This document shows positions 34,482-45,100 of a stretch of 64,000 nt of DNA, one piece after another. This DNA is from an uncultured Erysipelotrichaceae bacterium. GTDB taxonomy: Bacteria > Bacillota_I > Bacilli_A > Erysipelotrichales > Erysipelotrichaceae. Position 1 is the first letter of the stretch. Every line of letters begins with the position of its first letter. A model generated the notes under the pieces. It was not told where the DNA came from and made no database searches. It worked only from the letters and a program-made list of their open reading frames with translations. Made by a program: the position numbers and the translations under genes. The stretch lies in the NCBI GenBank assembly GCA_947569705.1, contig CANOSP010000009.1, positions 1 through 64,000 of the forward strand. The letters are read 5' to 3'.

Positions 34482-36737
34482 TTACAGATGATCATGGCAT
34501 GTACGTGCAATGACATCTAACTGTTGCTCATGAGTTAAATCAATGAACTTCACGGCATATCCGGATACACGAATCGTAAAGTTTGCGTATTCTTCTTTTT
34601 CCGGATGTTCCATCGCATCTTTCAGTTTTTCAATACCGAATACATTAACATTTAAGTGATGCGCTCCTTGATCAAAGTAACCGTCAAGCACATGAACTAA
34701 ATTATCAATACGCTCTTGTTCACTGTGTCCCAAAGCACCGGGATTGATTGTCTGTGTATTGGAAATACCGTCTAATGCGTATTCATACGGCAGCTTGGCA
34801 ACGGAATTTAAGGATGCAAGTAAGCCGTTTTGTTCTGCGCCGTATGCCGGATTGGCACCCGGAGAAAGCGGTTCGCCGGCTTTTCTGCCGTCAGGCAATG
34901 CACCGGTTGCTTTACCGTATACGACATTGCTGGTGATTGTTAAAATAGAAGTAGTCGGCTCTGAATCGCGGTAAGTATGACGCTTCTCGATCTTTTCCAT
35001 AAACGTCTTTAACAGCCAAACTGCGATATCATCGGCACGGTCATCATCATTACCGTAGCGAGGGAAATCTCCTTCTGTTTCAAAATCGATGACCAATCCG
35101 TTTTCATCACGAACTGTCTTCACTTTTGCATATTTAATGGCAGACAGGGAATCAACTACATGAGAGAATCCGGCAATACCGGTCGCGAAGGTACGTCTTA
35201 CATCGGTATCAATCAGTGCCATCTGACTTGCTTCATAGTAATATTTGTCATGCATATATTGAATCAGGTTCAAGATATTGACATACAGATCTGCCAACCA
35301 TTCCATCATAATATCGTATTTATGCATAACCGTATCATAATCTAAAACTTCATCACGAATCGGTGCGTATTCAGGACCTACTTGTGCTTTGGTCTTTTCA
35401 TCAACACCGCCGTTGATCGCATACAACAAACATTTTGCCAAATTGGCACGCGCACCGAAGAACTGCATTTCCTTACCGGTCTGTGTTGCGGATACACAAC
35501 AGCACACTGCGTAGTCATCGCCCCATACCGGACGCATTACATCATCATTTTCATATTGTACACTTGATGTATCAATTGAAACCTTAGCGGCATATTTCTT
35601 AAAGGCTTCCGGCAGATGAGAAGAATACAGAACGGTTAAATTCGGTTCCGGAGCCGGTCCCATATTTTCAAGTGTATGCAGGAAGCGGAAGTCGGTTCTT
35701 GTGACCATATGACGTCCGTCCATACCAAGACCTGCCACATCCAATGTCGCCCAAACAGGATCACCGGAGAATAACTGATTATAAGAAGGGATGCGAGCAA
35801 ATTTCACCATGCGGAATTTCATTGTCATGTGATCCACAAGCTCCTGCGCTTCACTTTCTGTTAAAATACCGGCTTTGATATCACGTTCAATATAAATATC
35901 TAAGAAAGTGGAAACACGACCGACACTCATTGCGGCACCGTTTTGTGTTTTAATTGCCGCTAAATAACCGAAGTATACCCATTGAATCGCTTCCTTGGCA
36001 GTTACTGCCGGTTTGGAAATATCATATCCGTAAGCAGCCGCCATCTCCTTCATTCCCTTTAAGGCTTTGATCTGTTCGGCAAGCTCTTCTCTTTGGCGAA
36101 TAATATCATCGCTCATTACGCCGCAGCCGCAGTTTTCTTTGTCTTTCTCTTTCATTTCAATTAAGTAATCAATACCGTAAAGGGCAACTCGGCGATAATC
36201 ACCGACGATACGACCGCGTCCGTAAGTATCAGGTAATCCGGTTACGATCTTATTGCGGCGTGCCAAACGCATTTCCGGTGTATAACAGTCAAATACCGCA
36301 TCATTATGTGTCTTATGATAAGCATGGAAGATTTCATGCAGCTTTTCACTCGGTGTATAACCGTAAGTCGTACAAGCTTCTTCGCTCATCTTAATACCGC
36401 CGTAAGGCATAAATGCACGCTTTAACGGTTTATCGGTCTGTAAGCCGACAATTTGTTCCAAGTCCTTCATCGCTTCATTGATATAGCCGGGACCGTAAGC
36501 AGTCAAAGATGAAACGATTTCTGTTTCCATATCTAAAACGCCGCCCTTGGCACGTTCTTCTTTTTGCAGCTTTTGCAATTCTCCCCATAATTGATCGGTT
36601 GCCTTTGTTGAATCAGCTAAAAAGGCTTCATCACCGTCATAAGGGCAATAGTTGTTTTGAATAAAATCGCGGACATTGACTTCTTCTTTCCAAATGCGGC
36701 CTTTGAAGCCTGCCCAAGCATTGTTTGTATTGCTCAT
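34482..36737 (-). CDS. pflB: Pyruvate formate-lyase
   Basis: 751 residues, the standard length. Converts pyruvate and CoA to acetyl-CoA and formate under anoxia. The catalytic cysteines lie in '[14 protein letters not shown]' and the glycyl-radical motif is C-terminal ('[16 protein letters not shown]'). The cysteine loop has a third Cys and 'SAT' where most have 'SPM' or 'SAM'. ATG 36737 is 7 nt after AGGAGG; the ATG two codons earlier sits on the site. A ZTP riboswitch lies upstream, fitting a formate-dependent one-carbon demand, and pflA follows. Confidence 0.96.
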   Translation of the reverse strand: MSNTNNAWAGFKGRIWKEEVNVRDFIQNNYCPYDGDEAFLADSTKATDQLWGELQKLQKEERAKGGVLDMETEIVSSLTAYGPGYINEAMKDLEQIVGLQTDKPLKRAFMPYGGIKMSEEACTTYGYTPSEKLHEIFHAYHKTHNDAVFDCYTPEMRLARRNKIVTGLPDTYGRGRIVGDYRRVALYGIDYLIEMKEKDKENCGCGVMSDDIIRQREELAEQIKALKGMKEMAAAYGYDISKPAVTAKEAIQWVYFGYLAAIKTQNGAAMSVGRVSTFLDIYIERDIKAGILTESEAQELVDHMTMKFRMVKFARIPSYNQLFSGDPVWATLDVAGLGMDGRHMVTRTDFRFLHTLENMGPAPEPNLTVLYSSHLPEAFKKYAAKVSIDTSSVQYENDDVMRPVWGDDYAVCCCVSATQTGKEMQFFGARANLAKCLLYAINGGVDEKTKAQVGPEYAPIRDEVLDYDTVMHKYDIMMEWLADLYVNILNLIQYMHDKYYYEASQMALIDTDVRRTFATGIAGFSHVVDSLSAIKYAKVKTVRDENGLVIDFETEGDFPRYGNDDDRADDIAVWLLKTFMEKIEKRHTYRDSEPTTSILTITSNVVYGKATGALPDGRKAGEPLSPGANPAYGAEQNGLLASLNSVAKLPYEYALDGISNTQTINPGALGHSEQERIDNLVHVLDGYFDQGAHHLNVNVFGIEKLKDAMEHPEKEEYANFTIRVSGYAVKFIDLTHEQQLDVIARTCHDHL

Positions 36738-36789
36738 CTTCATTCCTCCTGTTTTTGATATGATCTGCGTAATCACAATCATTGTGTAC

Positions 36790-36798
36790 AGTATAGCA
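36790..36798 (-). promoter_or_regulatory. Possible internal promoter of pflB
   Basis: TGCTATACT on the minus strand (TATACT = 36790-36795): an extended -10 downstream of the riboswitch terminator, which could give ZTP-independent expression. Confidence 0.4.
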
Positions 36799-36840
36799 TA
36801 CTTTGTCATAAAAGCATCGTCATATGCTCAAACTGTTCGG

Positions 36841-36891
36841 GAAAAAAGAAAAGAGTCGAAAATCTGGTCACTACCCAGACGGTCGGCTCTT
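36841..36891 (-). terminator. ZTP riboswitch terminator
   Basis: AAGAGCCGA pairs with TCGACTCTT (plus 36883-36891 and 36851-36859), with an inner TCTGG/CCAGA stem, then TTCTTTTTT. The 5' arm includes the CCGACCGTCTGGG block of the aptamer, so ligand binding would disrupt it. Confidence 0.75.
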
Positions 36892-36958
36892 ATCCATTAT
36901 ACTCCCTGTGGTTGATTCCACGAATGACAATGTCATTTTCCGTCAGTCATATAACTGC
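36868..36958 (-). promoter_or_regulatory. ZTP (pfl-motif) riboswitch
   Basis: Read on the minus strand, the conserved blocks appear in order: TATATGACTGACGGAA, GTGGAATCAACCAC, AGGGAGTATAATGG and GCCGACCGTCTGGG. These match the ZTP/ZMP-sensing pfl motif. A terminator that shares the last block follows, then pflB, the gene after which the motif was named. ZTP accumulates when 10-formyl-THF is short; turning pflB on would supply formate. Confidence 0.85.
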
Positions 36959-36962
36959 TAAT

Positions 36963-36991
36963 ACTTTACCATTGAATCTTATCACAGTCAA
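36963..36991 (-). promoter_or_regulatory. Promoter of the ZTP riboswitch/pflBA transcript
   Basis: On the minus strand TTGACT (36986-36991), 17-bp spacer, TAAAGT (36963-36968). Confidence 0.75.
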
Positions 36992-37037
36992 GATTTTTAT
37001 CGCGGAAATTGTTGGAATTTATCGAGAGTCAGCTCGA

Positions 37038-39356
37038 TCATTCAGCTTTATCATTTATTTTATATTGATAATAATATTCGACTGACTGCAGCTGATCAAT
37101 CAGCTGTTGCGTTGCTTCACTGACATCTTGTGTCCATTCACCGTTAATCAGTTTCCAGCTTGTATGCAGTACCGGGATTTCCTTTTTTAAGTCATCGGTA
37201 TATTTCATATACGCATTGCCTTGCCAACCGAGATACTGAAATAATTCATTCATTAAATAGTTAGGACTGATCGTCGGTCCTTCACCATTAGGCAGTTGAT
37301 TATTGTATAGCTTTTGAGCTGCCGGATTTGCCCAGATCACATACGGGGTACTGTAGTAGTTTAAAAAACCGTCCTTTGTACCAATATCCATGTTGATACC
37401 AAGCTGCTCAAAGCCTTGTGCGCCTTGCCCGAACACCGGATTATGATCGCCGAACAGCACCATAACGGTCGGTTGATCACTTTCCTGAAATGCATCGTGC
37501 AGCATCTTTATTTGTTCATTGGTATTTTTGATTCCGTTCAAATAATAGTTGACACCGTTGCGCACCTCGTCGGTGAGGTTGCTTTGCGAACCGAGATAAT
37601 CGGGAATATCCGCTCTTTTATCTGTAGGGTACGGACCGTGTCCTTGATAATTCAAGCTGAAATTGAAATACGGCTGACCGTTCTTTGTTTTTTCCTCATA
37701 CTCTTTTAAAATATCGGGAAAGAAATCATCATCATATGCGATTTCATTATAGCGATTCTCTATATAATAGAACTCTTGAAAGCCCATATATTCATTGACA
37801 TTTCGGCGATTATAGAAACTGCCGAAGCTTGGATGCAGTGCCACGGTCTGATACCCTTGATCATTGAAATACTGTACATAGCTGTTGGTTTTACGCAAAT
37901 ACATTGGGTTATGGAAATAACCGCTTAAAAAACTCCGTTCGGTATTGACCGTACCGCCTCCGAATACATTGGAGATTATTGTGCCGTAATAACCTTCGGC
38001 TTTTATTTGATGGAACGGCGCATAAATTTCATCAGGAAGGGACAGATTGAATTTCGTGAAATCATTATAAGATTCCAACATGATCGCAACTACGTTTACT
38101 TTTTTATCTTCCGGAATATTATCGCTCTGATAAGAGGAAAGAGTCGCTTCACTCAATGCTTCATCATAATTATCCGGTTCAACTTCAAATGCTTTCTTAT
38201 AACTGTAGATAAACGGATATATTAAACCGCGCTGCTGCAGCTGCTGAGCTTCCGCCCATTTGTTATCCAGTGCATTTACGTCGCCTGCATTATTATAGAT
38301 GTCATCGTTCATCATTGTATTTGAGATCACAAAGAAGGAGATGAATAACACCGCACTGGCGCTGACTGCGCGATAGATAGGAATATGAATGCGCAGCGGT
38401 TTGATTTTAATTAAAATGAAAACCAAAACAAATGAACCGACAATAAAGGCAATTTGCCACAGCTTCGGTGTAATATCATATTTTCCCGCCATGATTGATG
38501 CTTCCGATAATAAATTAAGATCGGAAAACACAACCGGATAATCACGATACTTCAGCTTAATGAAATTAGCTACCGCAAGGATGATAAACGGCAGCCCGCC
38601 CAGTAACGTAGACGCCCACAATCGCTTGGTAATAATGTATAGAAATAACATTAACATAACAACCGGAAAAAGATTTAATAATAAAACTTTCGGATCTAAC
38701 AGATAGCTGAGTACCAATCTTTTGCTTAACGGAGTGCTGGCACACAAAAAACTAAAGGCGGTAAGCATACCGCTGTATAATAAGATGATAAACAGATGCA
38801 AGCAAAGTTTTTTCGCAATGCTTTTCCAAGCATTCTTTTTCCCGTCAACAATGCCTTTCTCGGTACAGATCCATGCTTGAGCGGCAGATTGTGTGAAAAC
38901 TGATGCTTCATAATCGATTGCCGTGTTGATGCTCAGCTCATGATGCTTCAGCTTTTTTATCAATGCTTTTTCATTCATTTCAGTTTCCAAACATTGTTTA
39001 TCAAAGTTAATATCATATCCGATGACTTTGTCTGTCTGTTTCGGCAAAAACGGTTTACATAAGAAGGTAGGTGCGTCACATAATACGGTGATCGGTTCGT
39101 TGATTAAGTCAAGCACTGCTTGATTACAGCGCTGCTGATGAGATTCATAGAATGCTTCTGTTTCTGTATGCAGCTGAAAGTGCTGATTAATAAAGTTCCA
39201 ATAGGAATATTCAAAGCGCCGATTGATTTTTGATAAGCAGTAGTAGAAGCTCAGCTTTAAACCTTGCTTGGCATCGCTTTTTTTCATCAGTGAGCGATGA
39301 AAATCATATTTAATATTACCTTTGTATAAGCATTTAGTGAATAAAACCAAATTCAT
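37038..39356 (-). CDS. LTA synthase-family sulfatase-fold protein with N-terminal pseudo-HAD domain
   Basis: 772 residues. Residues 1-~170 align by pattern with HAD-IB phosphatases, but the nucleophile motif (normally D-F-D-K-T-I-Y-D-G) reads L-F-T-K-C-L-Y-K-G, so both aspartates are gone. About five membrane helices follow (~185-345), then an extracellular alkaline-phosphatase/sulfatase-type domain with 'VAIMLESYNDF', the nucleophile threonine in 'GGGTVNTERSFLSG' and 'MVLFGDHNPV'. The enzyme should polymerise glycerol-phosphate from phosphatidylglycerol or a related substrate onto a glycolipid. AAGGAG precedes the ATG; extended -10 TGCTATAAT on the minus strand (39399-39407). The head domain may have a structural or binding role. 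Confidence 0.85.
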   Translation of the reverse strand: MNLVLFTKCLYKGNIKYDFHRSLMKKSDAKQGLKLSFYYCLSKINRRFEYSYWNFINQHFQLHTETEAFYESHQQRCNQAVLDLINEPITVLCDAPTFLCKPFLPKQTDKVIGYDINFDKQCLETEMNEKALIKKLKHHELSINTAIDYEASVFTQSAAQAWICTEKGIVDGKKNAWKSIAKKLCLHLFIILLYSGMLTAFSFLCASTPLSKRLVLSYLLDPKVLLLNLFPVVMLMLFLYIITKRLWASTLLGGLPFIILAVANFIKLKYRDYPVVFSDLNLLSEASIMAGKYDITPKLWQIAFIVGSFVLVFILIKIKPLRIHIPIYRAVSASAVLFISFFVISNTMMNDDIYNNAGDVNALDNKWAEAQQLQQRGLIYPFIYSYKKAFEVEPDNYDEALSEATLSSYQSDNIPEDKKVNVVAIMLESYNDFTKFNLSLPDEIYAPFHQIKAEGYYGTIISNVFGGGTVNTERSFLSGYFHNPMYLRKTNSYVQYFNDQGYQTVALHPSFGSFYNRRNVNEYMGFQEFYYIENRYNEIAYDDDFFPDILKEYEEKTKNGQPYFNFSLNYQGHGPYPTDKRADIPDYLGSQSNLTDEVRNGVNYYLNGIKNTNEQIKMLHDAFQESDQPTVMVLFGDHNPVFGQGAQGFEQLGINMDIGTKDGFLNYYSTPYVIWANPAAQKLYNNQLPNGEGPTISPNYLMNELFQYLGWQGNAYMKYTDDLKKEIPVLHTSWKLINGEWTQDVSEATQQLIDQLQSVEYYYQYKINDKAE

Positions 39357-39486
39357 ACAGTCATCTCCTTTGATTGACTTTATTTAAAGACGGCTCTCAT
39401 TATAGCAGATTTTTCTGTTTTTGTGTATGATTTAGAAAAATGAACGGCTTGTTTTTAACCGGCATTATAAAATAGAGACAGTAATA

Positions 39487-39515
39487 TTTACTAAATAACC
39501 GTAAGCATGTATAAT
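39487..39515 (+). promoter_or_regulatory. Promoter of the LCP gene
   Basis: TTTACT at 39487-39492, 17-bp spacer, TATAAT at 39510-39515. Confidence 0.7.
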
Positions 39516-39540
39516 TAAAATAAAGAACCGGAGTGATGAT

Positions 39541-41520
39541 ATGAGTGAAGATCATAAGAATGATATGATTAATGAAGAAACATCAGACGAAACAAAAGTT
39601 TTACCGCTGGCTGAAATAGATGCACAAATGAAGGATGCTTATAAGCTGTTAAATAAGCAGAAAGATGATAAGGCATCAGATGAACACTCTACGGCTGAAG
39701 AAAATGAAAGTATCGAAACGGATTCTGAAGCTTCAGTTCATCAAGATGAACAGTCTGAAACTGATGATGAACAGGACCAAACAAGCACAGTGGCGGAACA
39801 TGATGAAAAGCAGGAGGAAGCGTTGATTGATGTGACTGATACGAACATAAGCTTAGAGGCAGAGGCAACTGATTCGGATTCTGAATCAGCAAGTGTTGAT
39901 GAAGCATCTGAACAAACAGCTGTGAATGAACAAGAGAGTACGACATCTGAGGAAGAGAAGCAGCCGATTACTTTAGAAGAAAAACGCCGCAAGGAGCGCG
40001 CAAGCAAAATGACGATTGAGGAACGCCGCAAGCTGCAGCGTGAAAATCCCAAATCATTGGAAAAAGAATCAACGCTGATCCAATATTTCCGACAATGTAA
40101 CGGCATTGATTATGGCTTTTCAGCTTTGCTTGTGATTTCAGAATTACTGAATCTTTATTTATCTTTTCAAATCATGCGTTATTTTAAAATAACTGCTGCG
40201 ATTTGTTGTTTTATTACCGTAACCCTATTGTTAATCGGCTGTTTGCTGTTGACCGTGAAAAAACGAAACTATGGATTCATATGTAACGGAATATTAGCAC
40301 TGATTTTATTGCTCGGAAGTATTGCGGCATATCGCGGTGCGCGCTTCAGTAATAAGGTATTTGATAATACAGAATCGGAAACGGTGATGATCGTAGCTAA
40401 AAAAGATGCATCGATCGAGGCTTCTGATGATTTTAATAATAAAAAGTTTGCGACCGTAAAGTTTGAACCGGAAATTAATGAATTTGCCGAAACACTGCTG
40501 GATGAGAAAGGCAAGCAAGGTTATCTCACACAGGAATTTTCAAGCTATCAGGATGCCTACAATTCGTTGATGAACGGAAAAAGTGATATTATGGTCTATA
40601 CATTACAGATGGAACAGCGTTTAGAAGAGAGTGATCTGTACAGTAAAGATCAGATCAAAGTGTTGTTTGAAAAAAAACGTGAACGTAAAGCGGTAGAATC
40701 AAAAGCGGTTGATATTACTAAAGATTCGTTTAATATATTAGTCAGCGGTGTAGATCTGACAAGCAAAAATATCAATGAAAAAGGAAGCTCCGATGTAAAT
40801 ATTTTGGTAACGGTGAATCCTAAAACAAAGAAAATGATTATGCAGACAATTCCTCGTGACAGCTGGGCGCCGCTTACCTGCGTGAATGATCAACATACTA
40901 AACTGACTTATGCAGGTGCATACGGCGGAATTGACTGTTCCATTCATACAATCGAGAAAATGTATGATATTACTATCAATTATTATTTAAAAATCAATTT
41001 CCAAGGAGTCATGGATCTTGTGGATGCATTGGGCGGTATTACCGTGAATAACAACATTGCATTTTGTACGCCTTATAAGGATCGCTATGAGGTTGAGCGT
41101 GAAACGTGCTTCCATGTCGGAGAAAACCGGATTGACGGTGCTCAGGCATTGATTTATTCACGCGTTCGTAAACTGTTTACCGACGGCGATATTGAACGAG
41201 GACGTCATCAGATGGAAGTGATTAACGGTGTTGTCAGAGAGTTTAAGCAATCACCTTCGATGGGAACAATTAACAGCCTGTTGGGTGCCGTTGAAAATAA
41301 CTTTACAACGAATCTGTCCGAATCCGATATTGTAGATGCATTTCAGTTATTTATGTCAATGAAAGATTCCGTAGATGATATTAAATCTTATACAATGGAA
41401 GGTGAAATGCTTTGGAACAATGATGAGATCACCAATGAATATTTATATTATTTCTATCCGAAAGACGATCAAATACAATTAGTGAAAGAGCGTATTAATG
41501 AAGTGATGAACGGCAAATAA
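39541..41520 (+). CDS. LytR-CpsA-Psr (LCP) family wall-polymer ligase
   Basis: 659 residues. An unusually long, acidic, low-complexity cytosolic head (~1-150, mostly D/E/S/T/Q) leads into a basic stretch and about three membrane helices (~195-270). The C-terminal half is extracellular: an accessory domain and then the LCP catalytic domain with 'DSFNILVSGVDLTSKNINEK', 'SDVNILVTVNPKTKKMIMQT', 'PRDSW' and 'ERGRHQMEVINGVVREF'. LCP enzymes move undecaprenyl-PP-linked polymers to peptidoglycan. The location beside TagA, MnaA and polymerase genes fits ligation of that polymer. The acidic head is not standard and may be a regulatory site. Confidence 0.9.
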   Translation: MSEDHKNDMINEETSDETKVLPLAEIDAQMKDAYKLLNKQKDDKASDEHSTAEENESIETDSEASVHQDEQSETDDEQDQTSTVAEHDEKQEEALIDVTDTNISLEAEATDSDSESASVDEASEQTAVNEQESTTSEEEKQPITLEEKRRKERASKMTIEERRKLQRENPKSLEKESTLIQYFRQCNGIDYGFSALLVISELLNLYLSFQIMRYFKITAAICCFITVTLLLIGCLLLTVKKRNYGFICNGILALILLLGSIAAYRGARFSNKVFDNTESETVMIVAKKDASIEASDDFNNKKFATVKFEPEINEFAETLLDEKGKQGYLTQEFSSYQDAYNSLMNGKSDIMVYTLQMEQRLEESDLYSKDQIKVLFEKKRERKAVESKAVDITKDSFNILVSGVDLTSKNINEKGSSDVNILVTVNPKTKKMIMQTIPRDSWAPLTCVNDQHTKLTYAGAYGGIDCSIHTIEKMYDITINYYLKINFQGVMDLVDALGGITVNNNIAFCTPYKDRYEVERETCFHVGENRIDGAQALIYSRVRKLFTDGDIERGRHQMEVINGVVREFKQSPSMGTINSLLGAVENNFTTNLSESDIVDAFQLFMSMKDSVDDIKSYTMEGEMLWNNDEITNEYLYYFYPKDDQIQLVKERINEVMNGK

Positions 41521-41605
41521 TTGTAAAGGCCTATTTGAAATCCTATGTTTATTTGAGGATTTCTTTTATGTTTGGATGAAAAACTCAAAGGAAGTGTTTT
41601 GCTGA

Positions 41606-41657
41606 TTATAAAACATTGATAATTTGTACAGATACTAACAGAATGTGGCATAATAAT
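41606..41657 (+). repeat. 52-bp direct repeat, copy 1
   Basis: Identical to 46959-47010 at 51 of 52 positions. The single difference changes the extended -10 TGGTATAAT of copy 2 to TGGCATAAT here, which should weaken it as a promoter. Copies are 5353 bp apart and enclose the GH20 gene. Confidence 0.9.
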
Positions 41658-41974
41658 TTTGTCTTTAGCGCTTGAAGAAAAAACAACACTTTTAAAGAAT
41701 CATGAATTACTAAACTTTTAAATCCTAATCAGTATAATACCAATTGGGTAATCAATTTTACTTATTTTGTGTGTCCAATTGACAAAAACCGAATCATTTT
41801 AATATAAGCCGATGCACCGCTTTTTTATGAGTGATACTGATATTACATCAGCGAAAGTATTATTTGGTTAGTCTTTACAAACCGATTTGTCAGTAATCAA
41901 GAGGTATGGTAAATCTTATTTATGAGACTTCAGGAATCATAGTGGAAAAATCATAAAATTTTATTATAAAATGC

Positions 41975-42003
41975 TTGCATATCATAAAAATCAGCGTTAT
42001 AAT
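41975..42003 (+). promoter_or_regulatory. Promoter of the GH20 gene
   Basis: TTGCAT at 41975-41980, 17-bp spacer, TATAAT at 41998-42003. Transcription would start near 42010, at the RAT. Confidence 0.75.
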
Positions 42004-42012
42004 TAAATTGTA

Positions 42013-42042
42013 AGATTTGTTACTATTTAATTAGGCAAGATC
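42013..42042 (+). promoter_or_regulatory. RAT antiterminator, BglG/LicT type
   Basis: AGATTTGTTACTATTT...TAGGCAAGATC follows the ribonucleic-antiterminator pattern GGATTGTTACTG(n)CAGGCAAAACC: GAT pairs with ATC, TTG with CAA and CT with AG, leaving the typical asymmetric internal loops. Its 3' side shares GATC with the terminator that follows, so the two hairpins exclude each other. A PTS-controlled BglG-family protein is therefore expected to switch the gene; none is encoded in the window. Confidence 0.7.
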
Positions 42043-42078
42043 AGACAGCATTTTCGTGCGGCTGTTTGATCTTTTTGT
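42039..42078 (+). terminator. Leader terminator overlapped by the RAT
   Basis: GATCAGACAGC (42039-42049), 11-nt loop, GCTGTTTGATC (42061-42071), then TTTTTG. One mismatch in the stem. Confidence 0.8.
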
Positions 42079-42141
42079 TTAGACAGAAAGGAGGACAGGA
42101 ATTAAAAATTAAATAGAACAAGGTGATTGAAAAGGAAAGGA

Positions 42142-45100
42142 GTGAAAAGATTCAAAGTCTTTTCAACAGTAATTATGAAAAAATCAATAAAAACACTTTT
42201 GCATTTATGCGTTACCTTCTGTTTACTGCTGAGTAATTGTTTGACTCTTATCTCGGCAGCGGAATTAAAGCCATGGGAAAAGCCGATCAATCTGGCATTG
42301 AATAAAACGGCGACAGCGTCTACGCAATACAACGCAAGTCTTGCGCCGTCCTACGCAGTTGACGGTGGTGTAGGTAAGGCAAGTCGATGGTCTTCCGATT
42401 ATAAAAATAACGGATTGGACGCCGACGGTAATATTATACCGCAATGGATCAAGGTGGATTTAGGAGAGGCCTATCATATTGATGAGATTCTTGTCAATTT
42501 TGAAGCATCCTATGCACAGGAATTTACAATTTCAGGCTCCTTAGACGACAGTGATTACTTTGTGATTCGGGAAGTAAATGATGGAACAAAGGACGAAAAT
42601 CACTATACGGATTTGGGCGGTAAGGAAGCCAGATATATAAAATTAGACTTAAAGAGTCGCCCGTATACCGGAAAATGGTATGGCTTTTGTATTTATGAAA
42701 TCGAAGTGTATGATCATACACAAACAGAAAATATTGAAATGAGTGCGCAGAGCTGGGTAGATTATGTAGAAAGCATTTCACCGACAATAAGTGAAGACGG
42801 TACAAAAATAATTCTTCCTGAATTAGAATCGGAAAAATATGAGGTTGTGCTGTATGGCAGTGATAATCAACAGGTCGTTACATCGGATGGCAGGATCATC
42901 GAACCGCTTCAGGATATGAAGGTTCATCTGTTATATAAGGTACAAAACAAAACTGATGCAGATGACTTTGCGATTGCCTCAAAGGATGCACAGATCATTA
43001 TTCCGGGTACTTATCAAGCTGAAGCACAGGATAATTCAAAACCGAATGTGCTGCCCGGTTTAAGAGAATGGAAAGGCGCAAAGGGATACTTTACGTTAAA
43101 TAATAATTCAAAGCTGATTGTGCAGGATACAACCTTAATGGAAACAGCGAAAACGATTCAGACTTATTTTTCAGAAATGCTGGGCAAGAAGATTGAAATA
43201 TCCGATACTGCACCGAAAACAGGTGATATCATACTCACAAAGAATACTTCAAAAGCAGAACTGGGAAATGAAGGATATTTGTTGAATATAGGAGATGTTG
43301 TTGAGATTACAGCGTCTGATTCTCTCGGTATTCTGTATGGCGGTGCCTCGATTACGCAGATTCTTTATCAAAACCCGAAAGAATTAAAAATACCGAAAGG
43401 CTTAGCTCGCGATTATCCGAAATATGAAGTACGAAGCGGCATGATCGATGTCGGACGTGTGTATATACCGTTAGAATACTTAGAAGAAATTACATTATAC
43501 ATGTCTTGGTTTAAGATGAATGAGGTTCAGGTTCATATTAATGATTATTGGGGCTCTTCAGGTTACAGCGCTTTTCGCTTAGAGAGTGAACGCTATCCTG
43601 AAATTATAGCGAGTGATGGATATTATACGAAGGAAGCTTATAAGGCATATCAAAAAAAGGCAGCTAAATACGGGGTTGATGTAATTACTGAAATCGATAC
43701 ACCGTATCATGCAGAGAGCTTCCGTAATATCGACGGTGTAAAAATGCTGAAAAAAGGAGCCTTGGATATTCGTGATCCTTATTCCTATACAGTAATAGAG
43801 AATTTAATCGATGAATATTTAGACGGTGATGATCCTGTGATTATCAGTGATAATTTTCATATCGGTACGGATGAATATGATCAGAATTATGCCGAGGAAA
43901 TGCGTGCATGGACCGATCATTTCATTAATTATGTGAATGCTAAAGGCAAGAAAGCGAGATTATGGGGATCACTGGGCGGCGGAACGGCAAGTGAAGGCTT
44001 TGTCGGTTCTACTCCTGTTTCATCAGAGGCAACCATGAATATTTGGGCTCCGTATTGGTCTGATGTCAAGGAAATGTACAAAGCCGGCTATGATATTATC
44101 AATACATGCGGAGGATGGCTTTATATCGTTCCGGGCGGCAATGCCGGTTATTTAGATCGTTTGGATATCCAAGCCCTGTATGATACCTTTGATGTTTATA
44201 ACTTTGAACCGAATCGTAAGGTCGGCAACGGAAGCGCGGTAATGCCGATTGCACATCCGCAAACGAAGGGTGCGGAATTTGCGCTTTGGAATGATAATAC
44301 TTCATTTAATATCGGATATTCTGAATTTGATTTATTTGATCGTGTAAAGGATGCGATCATGATTACTTCTGAAAAAACCTGGTATGGAGAAAAAACGGAC
44401 GGTCAGACCTCAGATGAATTTATGGAGCGAGTAAATGCGCTTTCAAATCAAGTGCCGCTTGTGAATCCGAATCGCTATGTAGCTTCTGAGAATGAAGTAA
44501 TTGCAGAATATGATGCGCAGCATGTGAAAAATAATCAGCTTACAGATCAATCGTTAAATCATTATAATGCAACTCTGCATGGAGCACAAGTGTCGGATGA
44601 TGCAATTCACTTCCGATCAGATGCGTATATGACATTACCGATGAAAAGCATCGGATATCCATATACGATATCTATGGATGTAAATATCCATGATTATGAT
44701 TCCGGCAGTGTTCTTTTCCAAGGAGAAGACGGTACCTTTTATGCTGATATCGATGGCAGCGGTAAGGTTGGATATGAAAGACTTCACGGTCGTTATACCT
44801 TTGCTTACAGTCTGCCGAAAAATAAAGATTTGAATATGATGCTTGTTTGCGACAGTGAAGATTTATATCTCTATATCAACGGCGTGTTAGTTTCAAACGG
44901 TGAATTGATAGAGAAACCGATCAAAGAGAAGGAACAACGAAGCTCTACATTTATTTTGCCGTGTGAAACGATACTGAAAAACTTAGACGCAGAGCTAAAG
45001 CATATGAAAATTTATAATTATGCGATGAGTACGAGTGAAATTGCCGATGCTTATCAGATAAGCGGCTATCGAGAGAATCTCGTTTTAAATAAACCGATAG

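Larger units (their letters stand above)
41521..42141. other. Intergenic region: repeat copy, promoters and RAT leader
   Basis: Contains the first copy of a 52-bp direct repeat (41606-41657), a TTGACA at 41779-41784 with a weak AT-rich -10, the GH20 promoter, RAT and terminator (listed separately). The part 41660-41960 is AT-rich without an open frame and looks like decayed sequence. Confidence 0.5.

Noticed and set aside
34482-36737. PflB with extra cysteine read as a different glycyl-radical enzyme
   Set aside because: Overall length, the radical loop and the adjacent pflA all fit pyruvate formate-lyase; the extra Cys next to the catalytic pair is likely a minor lineage difference.
41660-41960. 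Degraded transposase between the LCP and GH20 genes
   Set aside because: Translations in all frames gave only short AT-rich peptides that I could not tie to any transposase; described as decayed or non-coding.
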